Below are positions 61,214-64,000 of a stretch of 64,000 bases of DNA, in pieces. The DNA is from Stichopus chloronotus (Eukaryota > Echinodermata > Holothuroidea > Aspidochirotida > Stichopodidae). Position 1 is the first letter of the stretch, and each line of letters begins with the position of its first letter. The stretch is taken from contig CM037840.1 in assembly GCA_021234535.1 (NCBI GenBank), positions 15,331,415 through 15,395,414 on the forward strand. Direction: 5' to 3'. The notes under the pieces are model-generated. The model saw only the letters and a program-made list of their open reading frames with translations, was not told where the DNA came from and did not search any database. The position numbers and the translations under genes were made by a program.

Positions 61214-64000
61214 GTGATCTGTGTCCAATCTGTGTACAGATTTATGTAAAAATGTTTAAGTTTTCTGAGGGCTCTGTCAGTGAGGGCAGATTAGAATGAT
61301 GACTTGGTAACATCTGGTAGCTTATGACTAATAGCCTGATCGCAGCTCATTTTTGTATGCACATTTCAAAAGTTACCTCTGTGAATTAAAAAGAGAATCT
61401 GAAACAGGTAATACCTACTAATTTTGAAGAGGTTTAAACTTTACACACGGGTTTTTTGTCATTTGTTCCTAGACTAGACATGCTCAATGGATATTATAAT
61501 AACCATAAATGTAGCACTCACCGTCCGTAAATGCAATAATTTTTCACCTTGAATGTAGCCACAGACACACACACATCAGAAATGAAATCGATATATTGCT
61601 TACATACGTGAAAAATTGCCACTGATGATCTCCCAACAAAATCCAACATTAATTTCATCATCAATTCTAATTGTAGTGATCCGCCTTTGAAGTATAACGT
61701 ACTTTAAAGCATACCTTTGTGTTTTTAGTTCCTACAAAATAACGACAATTTAACTTTGTGGGGGTCCTCTTTGGTGGGGGTCACTGAGCACGCGTCCGCT
61801 GACCCATGCTGAAGTCCCACCCTCCCCGCACACTGACTTCACGAATTTACTTGATTTGTCAAAACACTTAACACTTCAAACTACACGAGATTTGGTAGCC
61901 ACAGTCCCACTTTTTATCATTATACATTTATGATTAATAATTGTTTTATCTATCCTGGGGTCAGATTAGATTTATGGTTAAAATTTCTACTTGTCATGGA
62001 AGGTCAGTCATTCGGGCACTACATACAGGTACTACATGTATGGATCAAAGAATTACATTTATGGGTTATACTTACGCACTTGTTTCTTCAGAACTTAGTG
62101 TTAATGAAAATTTAACCAGAATAGGCAAATGATCGTATTTTCGAGGATTTCCCCGTATTGTAATTTTGCAGTTTTTTATCGTACCACCAATTGAAATGTA
62201 CAATGATATCTGCTGACCTAACTGACCTAACTGCTGACCTGCTGACCTAACTAATGAGTGTAGGTATCCATTTGAACATGCCCAACTGCATTCTGCTTGC
62301 AGACATGTAGAAATATGTTTCCAAGTTTTCCCTAAGTACAAACTATCAAACTTGTGCAAGCTTCCCATCTCGAGATATCGTGTTTAATAGATTGTTTTTA
62401 CTTGACCCCTGTTTGACATCAACTGATCTTTGACCTTCTTCAAAAACATTCGCTACTTGTAGTGTACTCATAAAGTAAATCTACATACCAAAACGAGATC
62501 TGTACAAATTCCCTTTCGGGAGATACCGGTTACAATGTTTTCACTATTTAACCCTGTTGACCCCAATGACCTTTGACCTCAAATTAAAAAACACACTTCA
62601 GTTCTCTCAATAAGGTACACTCATATAAGGGATTAGGACATCTGTGCAAGCTTCTCTTCCTGAGATATTGCCTTAACAAGGTTTTTACTATTTTGGGTTT
62701 GTTGACCCCAAATGATCTTTGACCTTTACTAAAATAATGTTGTTGTACTCAGTAGGGTACACACTTTACGAAGTATGAAATACGTACATGTCTCTCTTCT
62801 TCAGAGGTTGTTTTCCCAAGGTTTCACTTTTGACCCCTGTAGACCAAAAATGAACTTCGAACTACACCGAAAGCAATAAATTACTTGTACTGAGTACAAT
62901 ACCCCCCGGGTGAAATGTTACTTCTCTACAGGCTTCCCTTCTGAGATATTTTGTTTACAATTTTTGCACTGTTTGACCCCTGTCAACGCTAAGGAACCTT
63001 TGGCAGCTACTATAAGGTGTAGGCTTTTTGTGCTTTGTAAGATACGCTGTCTTGTCAGGTGTGACGTGCGTGCAGCTTTTCCTGTCATTATTTATTTTGT
63101 TTACCAAATTTTCACTGCTTGACCCCTACTGACCTCCAAATAAATTCTGACCTCCACCTAAAGCATTAGTTTTCTTGTACTTAGTAAATGACACCTACAT
63201 CCTAATGTGAGATCTGTATAAGTTTCACATCTTCAGATATCATGTTTACAAGGTTTTCACTCCTTGACACCTGGTGACCCCAAATAACCTTTGACCATCA
63301 CTTAAAACAGTAGACTTCCTGTCATTATCAAAGTACACCTACAGATCAAATATGAGATTTGTTCAAGCTTCACTTGGTGAGAGATCGTCTTTACAGGGTA
63401 GGCGTTAGGAGCAAAAATACAAACACACACGTACATGCAAACTCACATATACGCATACACACACCGCCTGAGTACAAAGGTCATAGCCATCACCAAACGG
63501 GGCTTTGCCTTATGATGCATATGTTCAGAATACCATTGACATTCTACAATGTGTTTTATGGCTCAGCTGCTTAATCCAATAACTGATCAGAATTTTATCA
63601 ACTGCCATCATCTTTTAAAGTATGAAAGAATGTATTAATGTAATATATGGAACCTAGAGTGTACTTGATTCAGCATTTTATTTTTTGCTGAATGCCCTCT
63701 TCCATCAAGATCCCACTCTTGCTGGATTAACACATAATGTTTTATTCTGGATACAAAAAAGCGCCCACTGAAATTCTCACAGCTAATGGTCTACAGAATT
63801 ACTTGTGACGTTAGAATATATTGGAGCTGTAATGCACCATAGGATTTCGTACATGATAATTGTATTTTTACTAAATGTAATTACAACGGCTCATTTCTGG
63901 AGGGTAAGCTAAGAAGAATGATATACAACGCTCTTTGGCTTTCAATGAGTCTACTGTCATTTGCTCATTCAAACGATTCCTATCGTTGTGAAATCACACT
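61214..64000 (+). other. Gene B intron, truncated by the window end
   Basis: Homologous to the gene A intron at 1561-4373, including the minisatellite. No exon. Confidence 0.85.
62330..63410 (+). repeat. Degenerate minisatellite, about 143-bp unit, copy 2
   Basis: The duplicate of the array at 2690-3780, unit for unit. It contains an exact TGACCTTTGACC at 62567-62578, where copy 1 has TGACTTTTGACC. Confidence 0.8.

Larger units (their letters stand above)
59646..64000 (+). repeat. Segmental tandem duplication, copy 2
   Basis: Collinear with 1-4373. Exons at 59718-59758, 60305-60445, 60896-61014 and 61121-61213 have exactly the lengths of their copy 1 partners (41, 141, 119 and 93 bp), while the introns carry indels, for example at about 59850-59890 and 62205-62255. 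Confidence 0.97.

Noticed and set aside
1..64000. tRNA, rRNA, CRISPR array or bacterial operon
   Set aside because: No cloverleaf-type A/B box pair or rRNA sequence recognised by eye, no regularly spaced direct repeats with unique spacers, and gene structure is eukaryotic throughout. A covariance-model scan was not possible here.

Overview
This is eukaryotic DNA: intron-rich, AT-rich, with canonical GT-AG introns and many interspersed repeats. An invertebrate deuterostome, most likely an echinoderm, fits best. The reasons are a hyalin-repeat (HYR) module and Calx-beta repeats on an adhesion GPCR, a CYP2-like P450, Penelope-like retroelements, and frequent TAGGCCTA-type words. The species cannot be named from the sequence. 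Exon models below were built by hand from splice signals and reading phase.

Layout. (1) 72-10748 (+): the 3' part of an adhesion G-protein-coupled receptor, 'gene A' (end of an EGF domain, linker, GAIN domain, GPS, seven-helix domain, C-tail), with a poly(A) signal at 11395. (2) 10.7-21.5 kb: mostly non-coding, with a MITE-like element, an exon encoding a signal peptide (15508-15625) and a lone exon (18089-18305) about 63% identical in protein to an exon of gene B. (3) 21502-35422 (-): a complete three-exon cytochrome P450 of 493 residues. Its 11.7 kb first intron holds a broken DUF6589-like gene and a Penelope-like element bounded by 144-bp inverted repeats. (4) 36-40 kb: a second Penelope-like fragment (-) with a hammerhead-ribozyme-like motif, an unidentified broken ORF and a terminal-inverted-repeat element. 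(5) 42725-61213 and beyond (+): 'gene B', the 5' and middle part of a second copy of the same receptor. It has seven Calx-beta repeats, each on two exons, then HYR, two SEA-like domains, EGF and a linker; the GAIN and 7TM part lies beyond the window.

The two ends of the window are the same sequence: 1-4373 matches 59646-64000 at a few percent divergence by eye. Genes A and B are therefore head-to-tail copies of one receptor. Gene A shows the C-terminal half and gene B the N-terminal half, overlapping in the EGF-to-linker exons. Put together, the family looks like: (signal peptide) - 7 Calx-beta - HYR - SEA - SEA - EGF - Cys-containing linker - GAIN/GPS - 7TM. This is a Ca2+-binding, adhesive, autoproteolytic receptor resembling ADGRV1 in its Calx-beta array but different in its juxtamembrane modules. 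The intact cleavage site, the tethered-agonist stretch and the open reading frame through about 30 exons argue that both copies are functional.
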